64,000 nucleotides of DNA from Burkholderiaceae bacterium (GTDB lineage: Bacteria > Pseudomonadota > Gammaproteobacteria > Burkholderiales > Burkholderiaceae_C), in the NCBI GenBank assembly GCA_919902775.1, contig CAKKRJ010000017.1:1-64000 (forward strand). Direction: 5' to 3'. Shown piece after piece: positions 27,981 to 36,825 of this stretch. A program made the position numbers and the translations under genes. Position 1 is the first letter of the stretch, and each line of letters opens with the position of its first letter. The notes below the pieces were generated by a model. The model saw only the letters and a program-made list of their open reading frames with translations. It did not search any database and was not told the origin of the DNA.

Positions 27981-28961
27981 TTGGACCGCTCAGATCTTGA
28001 ATTGGCATTGGCCGTGAGGCAACACGGCAGCCTCAGCAAAGCCGCCCGGGCATTGCAACTGGCCCCACCCGTGGTGACCAAGCGCTTGTCTGCGCTCGAG
28101 GCCGATTTGGGCGTGCGGCTCTTTCAGCGCACCACACGCCGCGTGAGCCCAACGACCGAAGGCCACGCCCTGTGCGACCGCGCCATCGACTTGCTCCAAG
28201 GCTTTTCCGCGATCGAAGATGAACTGCGCGAACGCCAAAGTGAACCCTCTGGCCCCATCCGCATGGTCAGCAGTTTTGGCTTTGGCCGCTTGTGGCTCGG
28301 CCCGCTGCTGGCCCAATTCCAGCAACGCTATCCGCAGGTGAAGATCGAGTTGCAGCTTTCAGAACGCTTGCCCGATCTGGCCAACGAGGGCGTTGATGCC
28401 GCCATCTGGTTGTGGAATCCGCCGGCACAGATTGCCGCCGAGTGGATCTCGCGCAAGCTGGCTCCCAACCAACGGGTACTGGCGGCTGCGCCCGCCTACC
28501 TGCGGCAATACGGCACGCCCACTGCACTCGAGCAACTCTCGCAACACCAATGCCTGGTCGTGCGCGAGAACGGTGGTGAAACCGGACAAGGCCAACGGTT
28601 TGACGAATGGCAACTGACGCGTGTAGGCAATGCACGCCTCTTGCACATACCGGTCAAGGGATCGCTGTCGAGCAATTCGGGGGAGATGGTGCGCGATTGG
28701 TGCATGGCAGGCCACGGCATCATGCTGCGCAGCTTGTGGGACATTGCAGCACAACTGGCCTCGGGCCAACTGGTGCGTGTTTTGCCCGACTGTGCCATGC
28801 ACGATGCAGACATCCACTGGCTGGCCCCTTACCGGGCGCAAATGCCCCTGCGCATCCGGCTGTTGCAAGAATTTCTGGCCACGCGCTTTCGTGAAGAACC
28901 CTGGAAATCGGTCAACCTGCCCGGGCCGGCCGCACCACCAGGCTCACGCCCAACGCCGTGA
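27981..28961 (+). CDS. LysR-family transcriptional regulator
   Basis: The 326-residue protein has an N-terminal winged HTH (DLELALAVRQHGSLSKAARAL, VVTKRLSALEADLGVRLFQR) and a C-terminal effector-binding domain (PIRMVSSFGFGRLWLGPLL, LPDLANEGVDAAI). The start is TTG 27981. It is divergent from the dehalogenase/dmlA pair, whose genes it probably controls, in the same arrangement as dmlR/dmlA. Its 3' end overlaps the convergent DMT transporter gene by 50 bp. Confidence 0.9.
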   Translation: MDRSDLELALAVRQHGSLSKAARALQLAPPVVTKRLSALEADLGVRLFQRTTRRVSPTTEGHALCDRAIDLLQGFSAIEDELRERQSEPSGPIRMVSSFGFGRLWLGPLLAQFQQRYPQVKIELQLSERLPDLANEGVDAAIWLWNPPAQIAAEWISRKLAPNQRVLAAAPAYLRQYGTPTALEQLSQHQCLVVRENGGETGQGQRFDEWQLTRVGNARLLHIPVKGSLSSNSGEMVRDWCMAGHGIMLRSLWDIAAQLASGQLVRVLPDCAMHDADIHWLAPYRAQMPLRIRLLQEFLATRFREEPWKSVNLPGPAAPPGSRPTP

Positions 28962-29823
28962 GGGCCGTACCGGCCAAGGTGGCGACCGTGATGGTTTCGC
29001 CGAACAGCAGCCAGGCGATGAGGGCGGTGGTCGGCGGCACCATGTACATCAGGCTGGTGACCGATGCCGCTGCGCCGCGCTGAATCAGGATGTAAAGCAA
29101 GGAGCTGCCGCCCAACGTCAGGCCCAACACCGACCAGGCCATGGCGCCAGCCAACTCGGCGTTCCAGCGCATGGCCTCCGATTCGCCCCACGCCAGTGGC
29201 AGCGTCACCACCAATGCCGCCATGAGTTGCACCGTGTTGGCCGAACGCACATCACAAGGTGCCACAAAGCGTTTTTGGTAAAGCGTCCCCACCGTGATGC
29301 TGAGCAGCGCCCCAATGGCAAACGCCATGTTCAGGGGCGTGACATGGTCCATGGGCGAGCCCAGCGTCAACTTGCGCCAAACCACCATCAAAAGACCGAC
29401 AAAACCCAGCGACAAGCCCAGCCATTGGCGCCGAGACACGCCCGGCTGGTCCGAGCCACGCAGGCTGTAGGACAACCAGATGGCCGTGAGCACCGGCTGA
29501 AACCCCACGATCAGCGATGACAGGCCCGAACCCATGCCCGCCTTGACCGCTGCCCACACGCCGCCCAAGTAACCGGCGTGCATGAGGATGCCGGTGACCG
29601 ACAGGTGCAGCCACTGCGTCCGGTTTTGTGGCCAAGGCACTTTGGCCCAGACAATCCAGGGCAAAAAGCACGCGATGGACAAAAGGTAGCGTGCCAGCAG
29701 GAAGGAAAAAGGGGGCGAATGCGGCATGCCGTAGCGGGCCACGATGAAGCCGGTGCTCCAGATCAGCACAAACACCACGGGCATCGCCCGGACCCAGGCG
29801 TCAGACGAACGGGTCCCGATCAT
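28912..29823 (-). CDS. EamA/DMT-family transporter
   Basis: A 303-residue membrane protein with about ten transmembrane segments in two EamA repeats (from FVLIWSTGFIVARYGMP and from MAFAIGALLSITVGTLYQKRF). Family members export small metabolites such as amino acids; the substrate is not evident. Its start overlaps the pgsA stop by 4 nt, so the two are translationally coupled. The 3' end overlaps the convergent LysR gene. Confidence 0.88.
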   Translation of the reverse strand: MIGTRSSDAWVRAMPVVFVLIWSTGFIVARYGMPHSPPFSFLLARYLLSIACFLPWIVWAKVPWPQNRTQWLHLSVTGILMHAGYLGGVWAAVKAGMGSGLSSLIVGFQPVLTAIWLSYSLRGSDQPGVSRRQWLGLSLGFVGLLMVVWRKLTLGSPMDHVTPLNMAFAIGALLSITVGTLYQKRFVAPCDVRSANTVQLMAALVVTLPLAWGESEAMRWNAELAGAMAWSVLGLTLGGSSLLYILIQRGAAASVTSLMYMVPPTTALIAWLLFGETITVATLAGTALTALGVSLVVRPARAG

Positions 29824-30398
29824 TTCACGCGGGCTCGGATTTCGGGCAAGGCCTTTTGCATGTAGTACACCATGGACCAGATGGTCAGCACGGCAGCGAT
29901 CACGATCAGCACGGCACCCCAGATGCGGGTGTCGATGACACCGAACAACATGCCGTCATAGAGCAGAAATGGAATGGCCACCATCTGCACCGTGGTCTTG
30001 AGCTTGCCCACCATGTGCACCGCCACGCTCTTGCTGGCACCGATCTGCGCCATCCACTCGCGCAAGGACGAAATGGCAATTTCGCGGCCAATGATGATCA
30101 GGGCCACCAACACATGCACCCGGTTCATGTGCACTAGGATCAGCAAGGCCGCGCAGACCAGAAACTTGTCGGCCACAGGGTCCAGAAAGGCGCCAAAGGC
30201 CGAGGTCTGGTTGAGCTTGCGGGCCAGAAAACCATCCAGCCAATCGGTGATGGCAAACAGCACAAACATGACCGTCGCGATCAGGTTTTGCGCCTCTACC
30301 GTCAACCCCTGCAGGTAATACACGCCAATGATCAAAGGGATCGCGACGATGCGCGTCCAGGTCATGATGGTGGGAATCGTGAAAAACATGGTGTTCAT
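29820..30398 (-). CDS. pgsA: CDP-diacylglycerol--glycerol-3-phosphate 3-phosphatidyltransferase
   Basis: Integral membrane enzyme making phosphatidylglycerol phosphate. The 192-residue protein has several membrane segments and the CDP-alcohol phosphotransferase motif DGFLARKLNQTSAFGAFLDP with the following D of VADK (DGx2ARx8Gx3Dx3D). ATG 30398 begins MNTMFFTIPTIMTWTRI; an ATG three codons later is also possible. It sits downstream of uvrC on the same strand, a common proteobacterial neighbourhood. Confidence 0.95.
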   Translation of the reverse strand: MNTMFFTIPTIMTWTRIVAIPLIIGVYYLQGLTVEAQNLIATVMFVLFAITDWLDGFLARKLNQTSAFGAFLDPVADKFLVCAALLILVHMNRVHVLVALIIIGREIAISSLREWMAQIGASKSVAVHMVGKLKTTVQMVAIPFLLYDGMLFGVIDTRIWGAVLIVIAAVLTIWSMVYYMQKALPEIRARVK

Positions 30399-30443
30399 TG
30401 TGGCACGACCCACCGGCTTTTCCTGCGCCACCCCAACAAGAAC

Positions 30444-32375
30444 TCAGTGCAATGCGTTGTAGATGGTCTCGGCCAGCTCGCGGGAGATACCTTCCACCCC
30501 CAGCAAATCTTCCACACTGGCGCTTTCCACGCCGCGCACGCCGCCAAAACGCTGCAGCAGTTTGGCCCGTTTGCGCGGCCCGATGCCCGGAATTTCCTCG
30601 ATCTTGCTGCCGCCCATGCGGATTTTGGCGCGCTGCGCCCGCATGCCGGTGATGGCGAAGCGGTGCGCCTCGTCGCGGATCTGGGCCACCAGCATGAGTG
30701 CAGCCGAGTCTTTGCCCAGGTACACCTTCTCACGCCCGTCGGCAAACACCAACTCTTCCAGGCCCACTTTGCGGCCCTCGCCTTTTTCCACGCCCACGAT
30801 GCGCGACAAATCCAGCCCCAGCAGCGTGAACACCTCGCGCGCCATCGACACCTGGCCCTTGCCGCCATCGATCAGCACGATGTCGGGCAAGCGGGCCGAG
30901 CCCTCCCCGGTCCGCAAAGCCTCGGCCAACTTGCTGTAGCGGCGCATCAGCACCTGGCGCATGGCCGCGTAATCGTCGCCCGGGGTGATGCCCTCGATGT
31001 TGTAGCGCCGGTATTCGCTGCTTTGCATCTTGTGCTGGCGAAACACCACACACGAGGCCTGAGTGGCCTCGCCCGCTGTGTGGGAAATATCAAAACACTC
31101 CACATGCAAGGCGTCCAGATCGTCCGGGGCCAGGTCCAGCGCATCGGCCAGCGCCCGTGTGCGGGCTTGTTGCGAGCCCTCTTCGGCCAGCAAACGGGCC
31201 AGCTGGATGTCGGCGTTTTTCTCGCTCATGGACAGCCACACCCGGCGCTGCTCACGCGGGTTGTGCACTGCCGCCACCTTGTAACCCGCCTGCTGCGACA
31301 AGGCCGCCACCAGCGCCTTGTCCACCGGCACGCTGGTGATCAAGGCCGCCGGCACCGGAATGCCGATGTAATGCTGCGCCATAAAGGCTTCGAGCACCTG
31401 CACCTCGACCGGAATTGGCGGCTGCCCCTCTTCTTCGACGGCCTGCAAGGCGTAGGCGTCTTCCACATGCGCCGGAAAATACGCCCGGTCACCCAAATGC
31501 CGCCCGCCGCGCACCATGGCCAGGTTCACGCAAGCGCGCCCACCCTGCACACGCACCGCCAGAATGTCCACATCGGTGTCGGTGCCCGTGTCCACCGACT
31601 GCTGGTGCAACACCCTGGACAAGGCCGTCATCTGGTTGCGCACTTCGGCGGCCAGCTCAAACTCAAGCCGCTCGGCGTGCTGCATCATCCGCGCTTCCAT
31701 CTCTTGCAACAGCGCCTGGGTTTCGCCACGCAAAAAACGCTCGGCATGGGCCACATCGTCGGCATACGCCTGCGGGCTGATCAGGTTCACACAGGGGCCG
31801 GAGCAACGCTTGATCTGGTACAGCAAACAAGGCCGCGTGCGGTTGGCAAAAACCGTGTCTTCGCAAGTGCGCAGGCGAAACACCTTTTGCAGCAGCTGAA
31901 TCGACTCCTTGACCGCCCAGGCACTGGGAAACGGCCCGAAATAACGGTGCTTTTTCTCGACCGCGCCCCGGTAATACGCCACACGGGGAAAGGTCTGCGG
32001 CTCGGGTGCGCCGTCCACGGCTTTCAAGAACAGCGTGCCGTTGCCCGTGAGCTTGAGGTAAGGGTAGGTTTTGTCGTCCCGAAACAAAATGTTGAAGCGC
32101 GGGCTCAACGTCTTGATCAGGTTGTTCTCCAGCAGCAGCGCCTCGGCTTCGGAGCGCACCACCGTGGTTTCCATGCGGGCGATTTTGCTGACCATGTGGC
32201 CGATGCGCGTGCCGCCGTGGTCTTTCTGAAAATAGCTCGACACCCGCTTTTTGAGCTGCTTGGCCTTGCCCACATACAGCACATTGCCTTGCGCATCAAA
32301 GTAGCGGTAAACCCCCGGCAAAGCCGGGAGCGCAGCCACCTGGGCCAGCAAGGATTCGTCGTGTTCCGCTGTCAT
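30444..32375 (-). CDS. uvrC: Excinuclease ABC subunit C
   Basis: Makes the dual incisions of nucleotide excision repair. The 643-residue protein has the N-terminal GIY-YIG nuclease ([21 protein letters not shown]), the Cys-rich segment ([13 protein letters not shown]), the UVR domain ([18 protein letters not shown]), the RNase H-like second nuclease ([28 protein letters not shown]) and the C-terminal helix-hairpin-helix repeats ([14 protein letters not shown]). ATG 32375 begins [17 protein letters not shown]. About 200 codons of open frame upstream run across the REP-like repeat and the antisense of earP and are not coding. Confidence 0.97.
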   Translation of the reverse strand: MTAEHDESLLAQVAALPALPGVYRYFDAQGNVLYVGKAKQLKKRVSSYFQKDHGGTRIGHMVSKIARMETTVVRSEAEALLLENNLIKTLSPRFNILFRDDKTYPYLKLTGNGTLFLKAVDGAPEPQTFPRVAYYRGAVEKKHRYFGPFPSAWAVKESIQLLQKVFRLRTCEDTVFANRTRPCLLYQIKRCSGPCVNLISPQAYADDVAHAERFLRGETQALLQEMEARMMQHAERLEFELAAEVRNQMTALSRVLHQQSVDTGTDTDVDILAVRVQGGRACVNLAMVRGGRHLGDRAYFPAHVEDAYALQAVEEEGQPPIPVEVQVLEAFMAQHYIGIPVPAALITSVPVDKALVAALSQQAGYKVAAVHNPREQRRVWLSMSEKNADIQLARLLAEEGSQQARTRALADALDLAPDDLDALHVECFDISHTAGEATQASCVVFRQHKMQSSEYRRYNIEGITPGDDYAAMRQVLMRRYSKLAEALRTGEGSARLPDIVLIDGGKGQVSMAREVFTLLGLDLSRIVGVEKGEGRKVGLEELVFADGREKVYLGKDSAALMLVAQIRDEAHRFAITGMRAQRAKIRMGGSKIEEIPGIGPRKRAKLLQRFGGVRGVESASVEDLLGVEGISRELAETIYNALH

Positions 32376-32457
32376 GGCGCGTATTGTCGCGGCAAAACAA
32401 AGCCCCTGATCTGCACCACTCTGCCAACGGACCGAAGTGATGAGCGCGCACCCGCGC

Positions 32458-32536
32458 GCGAATGCATTCGGCCGCAGGGGCAGCCTCCCACAAAAACATC
32501 CGAACCTTGTGGGAGCGAACCCCTGCTCGCGAATCC
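32458..32536. repeat. REP-like dispersed palindromic element, copy 2
   Basis: Both arms are present: left arm with GGCCGCAGGGGCAGCCTCCC, right arm with CTTGTGGGAGCGAACCCCTG. It lies in the 190 bp gap between divergent uvrC and earP, close to earP's translation start, and may affect the earP leader. Confidence 0.85.
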
Positions 32537-32565
32537 CTGCGCCCGGGCAGCGACAATCTCCCACC

Positions 32566-33666
32566 ATGAACACGCATCGGCTTTGGGATATTTTTTGCAC
32601 CGTCATCGACAACCACGGCGACCTGGGCGTGTGCTGGCGGCTGACGCGCCAACTGCTGGCGCAAGGCCAATCGGTGCGCCTGTGGGTGGACGACGCCTCG
32701 GCCCTCGCCTGGATGGCTCCTGAAGCGCATGCCATGCCCGACTTGCAAGTGCTGCCCTGGGCCGATGCCAGCCAAAGCGACGTGTTGCAAAGTCTGCAGT
32801 CAGCCCAGGTCTGGATCGAAGCCTTTGGCTGCCCCCTGCCCGAAGCCTTTGTGGGCCATTTCGTAGAGCGCACCGTGGCCACGCACACACAGCAACCCGC
32901 GTGGATCAACCTCGAATACCTGAGCGCCGAAGACTGGGTGCCGCGCATGCACGGCCTGCCCTCGCCCGTGATGAGCGGCCCCGCCAAAGGCTGGACCAAG
33001 CACTTTTTCTATCCCGGCTTCACCCCGGACACCGGCGGCCTGCTGCGCGAAACCGATCTGCTGGAAAGACAACAACGCTTTGACCGCAATGCCTGGCGCA
33101 AACAACACGCCCCCGATCTGGCACCCGATGGCCTGCTGATCAGCTTGTTTTGCTACGAACCCGCGGCCCTGCCTCAGTTACTGAACCAATTGGTGGGCAC
33201 ACCGCACCACCTGCTGGTCACCCCCGGCCGCCCGCTGGCCGCCGTGCAGCAAGCGCTGGCAAACATGCCCGTGCAACCCAGTTGGAGCGCCCTGCCCTAC
33301 ACCGACCAAAACGGCTTCGACGAAATGCTCTGGGCCTGCGACCTCAACTTTGTGCGCGGCGAAGACTCGCTGGTGCGCGCCCTGTGGGCAGGCCAACCCT
33401 TCATCTGGCACATCTACCCGCAAGACGACAACGCGCACCATGTCAAGCTGGAAGCGTTTCTGGACTGGATGCAGGCGCCGGAGAGCCTGCGGCAATTTCA
33501 TCGGGCGTGGAATGGTCTACAAGACGTGGCGCTGGTCCCCGCCAAGACCGCAATCACAGACAGCTGGAAGAACTGCGTGCAATCAGCACGTCAAGGGCTG
33601 TTGTGCCAAACCGATCTGGCCAGCCAATTGCTCATTCATAGTGTGACCACATGCGCAGCACTTTGA
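32566..33666 (+). CDS. earP: EF-P arginine rhamnosyltransferase EarP
   Basis: GT-B glycosyltransferase that transfers rhamnose from dTDP-rhamnose to an arginine at the tip of elongation factor P, needed to rescue polyproline stalling. The 366-residue protein has the N-terminal catalytic Asp pair in [12 protein letters not shown] (residues 15 and 19), [30 protein letters not shown], and the C-terminal nucleotide-sugar motif [20 protein letters not shown] containing the essential Glu. Start ATG 32566; upstream frame belongs to the repeat. The target efp lies 1.5 kb downstream with Arg at position 32. The 3' end overlaps the convergent toxin gene by 35 bp. Confidence 0.95.
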   Translation: MNTHRLWDIFCTVIDNHGDLGVCWRLTRQLLAQGQSVRLWVDDASALAWMAPEAHAMPDLQVLPWADASQSDVLQSLQSAQVWIEAFGCPLPEAFVGHFVERTVATHTQQPAWINLEYLSAEDWVPRMHGLPSPVMSGPAKGWTKHFFYPGFTPDTGGLLRETDLLERQQRFDRNAWRKQHAPDLAPDGLLISLFCYEPAALPQLLNQLVGTPHHLLVTPGRPLAAVQQALANMPVQPSWSALPYTDQNGFDEMLWACDLNFVRGEDSLVRALWAGQPFIWHIYPQDDNAHHVKLEAFLDWMQAPESLRQFHRAWNGLQDVALVPAKTAITDSWKNCVQSARQGLLCQTDLASQLLIHSVTTCAAL

Positions 33667-33895
33667 CGGTGTTCTGCTCAGCCAACACCTCAAACACCAA
33701 TCGATGCTGGATGTTGATCCTTCGGGAATACGCCCCCGCTAGATCACCCACCAGTTTTTCATAAGGCGGCGGATTCCGAAACGGATTGTCTTGAATGAGA
33801 TTCAGCAATTCCTGTGCTTTGGGCTTGAGCCCTGCAGAAGCCAGTTTGTGCGCATCTTTCTGAGCATGCTTGGCAAAGACCACCTGCCAGCTCAC
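33632..33895 (-). CDS. yoeB: YoeB/Txe-type mRNA interferase toxin
   Basis: The 87-residue protein is a ribosome-dependent endoribonuclease of the RelE/YoeB fold. It has WQVVFAKHAQKDAHKL, the catalytic Glu region NPPPYEKLVGDLAGAYSRRI, IQHRLVFEV, and the C-terminal RMWSHYE (His-Tyr). The start is GTG 33895, which overlaps the antitoxin stop by 4 nt (GTGA). The catalytic residues look intact. Its 3' end overlaps the end of earP, so the two genes converge. Confidence 0.92.
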   Translation of the reverse strand: MSWQVVFAKHAQKDAHKLASAGLKPKAQELLNLIQDNPFRNPPPYEKLVGDLAGAYSRRINIQHRLVFEVLAEQNTVKVLRMWSHYE

Positions 33896-34134
33896 CAGTC
33901 CAGCTCCTTGGCACATTCGTCCACCGACTCGGCCATGCCTTCCTTGACGGATTCGCGCATGTCAGGGACAGACAAGAGATACAGGGTCTCCTGAATCGCC
34001 CGCCAATCCTCAGCAGACAACAAGATCGAATCGTGGCGTTTGCCTGTGATAACAATGGGCTGATGTGACTCGGCCGCCTGATCCATCAGGCGGTAAAGGT
34101 TGGCGCGGGCATCGCTGGCTGAAAGGGTTTGCAT
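33892..34134 (-). CDS. yefM: YefM/Phd-type antitoxin
   Basis: The 80-residue antitoxin has the YefM DNA-binding N-terminus (MQTLSASDARANLYRLMDQA, QPIVITGKRHDSILLSAEDW) and an acidic C-terminal tail (VDECAKELDW) that neutralises YoeB. Start ATG 34134 with GGAGTCC upstream; longer frame to 34218 is unlikely. It is first in the operon, as usual, and expected to autorepress with YoeB. Confidence 0.92.
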   Translation of the reverse strand: MQTLSASDARANLYRLMDQAAESHQPIVITGKRHDSILLSAEDWRAIQETLYLLSVPDMRESVKEGMAESVDECAKELDW

Positions 34135-34201
34135 GGTGGACTCCTTGCCACGATCGTACGTTTTTAGGTACGTGAAGTCAAACCACACATAATTCACCCC
34201 C

Positions 34202-34684
34202 ATGACCCTCATCAACACCCTCTTCCCCCTGGGCTGGCAGCACTACCTGCTGGGCGGCCTGACCATTGGCGCTGGCGTGGCGCTGCTTTATTTGTTCAAC
34301 GGCTGGGTCGGTGGCATGAGCACCGTGTTTTCCAGCAGTTGGTCCTTCGTGTTCAAGCGCTCGTTTTTCAAGCAAGCCCGCTTTGTCCATTCCCGCAATT
34401 GGCGCTTGGTTTACGCATTGGGCGTCGTGCTGGGGGCGCTGATCTGGCGCTTTGCGCTGAACGGCGGTGAGGCACTGCACACCAGCGTGCCGGTCTGGCA
34501 ATTGCTGGTGGGTGGCTTTCTGGTGGGTTATGGCGCACGCCTGGGCAATGGCTGCACTTCCGGCCATGGCATCTGCGGGCTGGGCGCTTTGCAGCTGCCC
34601 TCGCTGGGCGCCGTGCTGACCTTCATGGCCACGGCCTTTTTGACCGCCAACCTGATGGCATTCACCACGAAAGGCCTGGCATGA
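34202..34684 (+). CDS. YeeE/YedE-family sulfur transporter subunit
   Basis: A 160-residue membrane protein with four to five helices and the family signature GYGARLGNGCTSGHGICGLG, containing the conserved cysteines through which YeeE (TsuA) passes thiosulfate. It is the N-terminal half of a split transporter; the C-terminal half is the next gene, overlapping by 4 nt (ATGA). The substrate is probably thiosulfate or a similar sulfur species. It is divergent from yefM. Confidence 0.88.
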   Translation: MTLINTLFPLGWQHYLLGGLTIGAGVALLYLFNGWVGGMSTVFSSSWSFVFKRSFFKQARFVHSRNWRLVYALGVVLGALIWRFALNGGEALHTSVPVWQLLVGGFLVGYGARLGNGCTSGHGICGLGALQLPSLGAVLTFMATAFLTANLMAFTTKGLA

Positions 34685-35121
34685 ACACCCCCACCTTGAA
34701 CCCGCACACCCTCACCTGGCCCAAAGCGCTGGTCACCTTGCTGGCCGGAGCGCTGTTTGGCTTGGGCCTGTCGCTGGCCACCATGGTCCAGCCTGAAATC
34801 GTCATCGGCTTTTTGCTCTTCAAAGACTGGGGCCTGATGCTGGTCATGGGCGGCGCGGCGGGCCTGGCGCTGGTGGCTTACAAGGGCTTTCCGCGTTGGT
34901 TCAGTCGCCCTTTGCTGGGCGGCCAGTTTCTAACCCAACCGGCTTGCTGGAACCGCCAGACGGTGCTGGGTTCGGCGATTTTTGGCATCGGCTGGGGCTT
35001 GTCGGGTGTCTGTCCCGGCCCAGCGATCGCGGCTTTGGGCACCGGCAACACCGACATCCTGTGGGCTTTGGGCGGCATCGTGCTGGGCGGCCTGGTTCAT
35101 GGCCTGACTGCTCGGGATTGA
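34681..35121 (+). CDS. YeeE/YedE-family transporter subunit (DUF6691-type second half)
   Basis: A 146-residue membrane protein with about four helices and the paired motif GIGWGLSGVCPGPAIAALGTG, whose Cys corresponds to the second half of a full-length YeeE protein. Overlaps the preceding gene by 4 nt and is presumably co-translated to form a heteromer. No sulfurtransferase or TusA gene is adjacent. Confidence 0.86.
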   Translation: MNTPTLNPHTLTWPKALVTLLAGALFGLGLSLATMVQPEIVIGFLLFKDWGLMLVMGGAAGLALVAYKGFPRWFSRPLLGGQFLTQPACWNRQTVLGSAIFGIGWGLSGVCPGPAIAALGTGNTDILWALGGIVLGGLVHGLTARD

Positions 35122-35216
35122 CCGCCCGGGCATTCGGAGCTAAAAAACCGACCGCCAGAGGTTAGAATAATGGGCTTGGCCTCAGGCCATCCCTCTTCAT
35201 TCCAGATTCCAATCCT

Positions 35217-35771
35217 ATGAAAACCGCTCAAGAAATCCGCGTTGGCAACGTCATCATGCACGGCAAAGACCCCATGGTCGTCCTGCGCACCGAATACCAG
35301 CGTGGCGGTCGTGGCTCGTCCACCGTGCGCATGAAGCTCAAAAGCCTGATCGCCAACTTCGGCACCGAAGTGGTGTTCCGCGCCGACGACAAGATGGACC
35401 AGGTCATTCTGGACAAGAAAGACTGCACCTACTCTTACTTCGCTGACCCGATGTACGTTTGCATGGACACCGATTTCAACCAGTACGAAGTCGAAGCCAC
35501 CAACATGGGCGACGCCCTGAACTACCTCGAAGACGGCATGGAACTCGAAGTGGTGTTCTACAACGAGAAAGCCATCTCTGTCGAATTGCCCACCAGCGTG
35601 GTGCGCGAAATCACCTGGACCGAGCCAGCCGTCAAAGGCGACACCTCCGGCAAAGTGCTCAAGCCCGCCAAAATTGCGACCGGCATGGAAGTGCCAGTGC
35701 CTTTGTTCGTGAGCCAAGGCGACAAGATCGAGATCGACACACGCACTGGCGAATACCGCAAGCGCGTCTGA
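35217..35771 (+). CDS. efp: Elongation factor P
   Basis: Binds between P and E sites and relieves stalling at polyproline. The 184-residue, three-domain protein has the domain I loop [15 protein letters not shown], with Arg at position 32 instead of the lysine used by EpmA-type organisms. This matches modification by EarP, encoded upstream. The C-terminal signature [20 protein letters not shown] is intact. Single gene followed by a good terminator (35789-35815). Confidence 0.97.
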   Translation: MKTAQEIRVGNVIMHGKDPMVVLRTEYQRGGRGSSTVRMKLKSLIANFGTEVVFRADDKMDQVILDKKDCTYSYFADPMYVCMDTDFNQYEVEATNMGDALNYLEDGMELEVVFYNEKAISVELPTSVVREITWTEPAVKGDTSGKVLKPAKIATGMEVPVPLFVSQGDKIEIDTRTGEYRKRV

Positions 35772-35788
35772 TCGAACGCGATCCCCGA

Positions 35789-35815
35789 TGAAAGCCCCGC
35801 AAGGGGCTTTTTTCA
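35789..35815 (+). terminator. Rho-independent terminator after efp
   Basis: Stem AAAGCCCC / GGGGCTTT with GCAA loop and T run (TTTTTT) on the plus strand, 18 bp after the efp stop. Confidence 0.9.
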
Positions 35816-35865
35816 TGGGCGCAGCACCGGCCAAGCGGGGTCAAACCTCTCCACGCAGAGGCACA

Positions 35866-36801
35866 ATGGTGGTCATGCCATCGACCCAAGACCTCCAAGC
35901 CCCCTCTTTGCCCCACGCCTGGGCCGAAACCCCCACCGAATACCACGATGCCGATTGGCTGGAGCCACGCGCCCATCGACTGGCTTTTGCCGATCCCGAA
36001 TTCTTGTTGCGCCGCGAAACCCGGGGGATCCGTTTTCAGCTGGAAATGCTCAAACCCGACCTGGCACAAACCGAAGCCGGGATCGAACACACGGTGGTGG
36101 TCTTTGGCAGCGCCCGCTTTCCGGACATGGCGACGGCGCAAGACCGACTCCAGGCGGCCACGCGCAGCTGCCAGCCACAAGACGTGGCCCAGGCCCAAGC
36201 CGGGGTACGCAATGCGCAGCATTACGAAAATGCCCGAAGCTTTTCACGGCTGGTGGCCCAGTCATGCATGTGCTTGCCTGACGATGAAAAACTCTACATT
36301 TGCACAGGCGGCGGCCCGGGCATCATGGAAGCGGCCAACCGGGGGGCGAAAGAAGCCGGCGTCGCCTCGGTCGCGCTCAACATCGCCTTGCCCCACGAGC
36401 AGCACCCCAATCCTTATGTCACGCCAGAGCTGAGCTTCAAATTCCATTACTTTGCACTGCGCAAAATGCATTTCATGATGCGCGCCAAAGCCTTGGTGGC
36501 TTTTCCAGGCGGGTTTGGCACGCTGGACGAGTTGTTTGAAGTGGTGACACTGGTGCAAACGCGCAAGGCCCGGCCAGTGCCGATCTTGCTGTTTGGCACC
36601 GATTACTGGAAGCGCCTGATCAACATGGAGGTGCTGGTTGAAGAAGGCACGATTTCCAAAGACGACCTGAAGCTGTTCCGCTATGTGGACACGCCCGAGG
36701 CGGCATGGCAAGTGATTTGTGACTTTTACCAACTCGACATCCGCCCAGCCAAGCCCGCATCGGCCGCCCATCCGCCCGCTGAACCTGCGGCCAAAAACTG
36801 A
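35866..36801 (+). CDS. LOG family protein (TIGR00730-type nucleotide phosphoribohydrolase)
   Basis: The 311-residue protein has the Rossmann-like LOG fold: VVVFGSARFP, YICTGGGPGIMEAANRGAKEAG, and the active-site motif PGGFGTLDELFEV. LOG enzymes remove ribose-phosphate from cytokinin or other nucleoside monophosphates; many are mis-annotated lysine decarboxylases. The long form here, with about 90 extra N-terminal residues, is common in proteobacteria and may hydrolyse AMP-like nucleotides. Start ATG 35866 has AGAGG upstream; ATG 35875 is an alternative. It converges with the MFS gene. Confidence 0.85.
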   Translation: MVVMPSTQDLQAPSLPHAWAETPTEYHDADWLEPRAHRLAFADPEFLLRRETRGIRFQLEMLKPDLAQTEAGIEHTVVVFGSARFPDMATAQDRLQAATRSCQPQDVAQAQAGVRNAQHYENARSFSRLVAQSCMCLPDDEKLYICTGGGPGIMEAANRGAKEAGVASVALNIALPHEQHPNPYVTPELSFKFHYFALRKMHFMMRAKALVAFPGGFGTLDELFEVVTLVQTRKARPVPILLFGTDYWKRLINMEVLVEEGTISKDDLKLFRYVDTPEAAWQVICDFYQLDIRPAKPASAAHPPAEPAAKN

Positions 36802-36825
36802 CCGACTGGCCCAGCCGGGCTGCGC

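Noticed and set aside
30288..32723. Long plus-strand open frame antisense to uvrC
   Set aside because: Shadow of uvrC. No start signal, no family similarity.
32376..32999. A roughly 208-codon N-terminal extension of uvrC
   Set aside because: It has no UvrC family match, crosses the REP-like repeat and runs antisense to earP. The family start at 32375 is clear.
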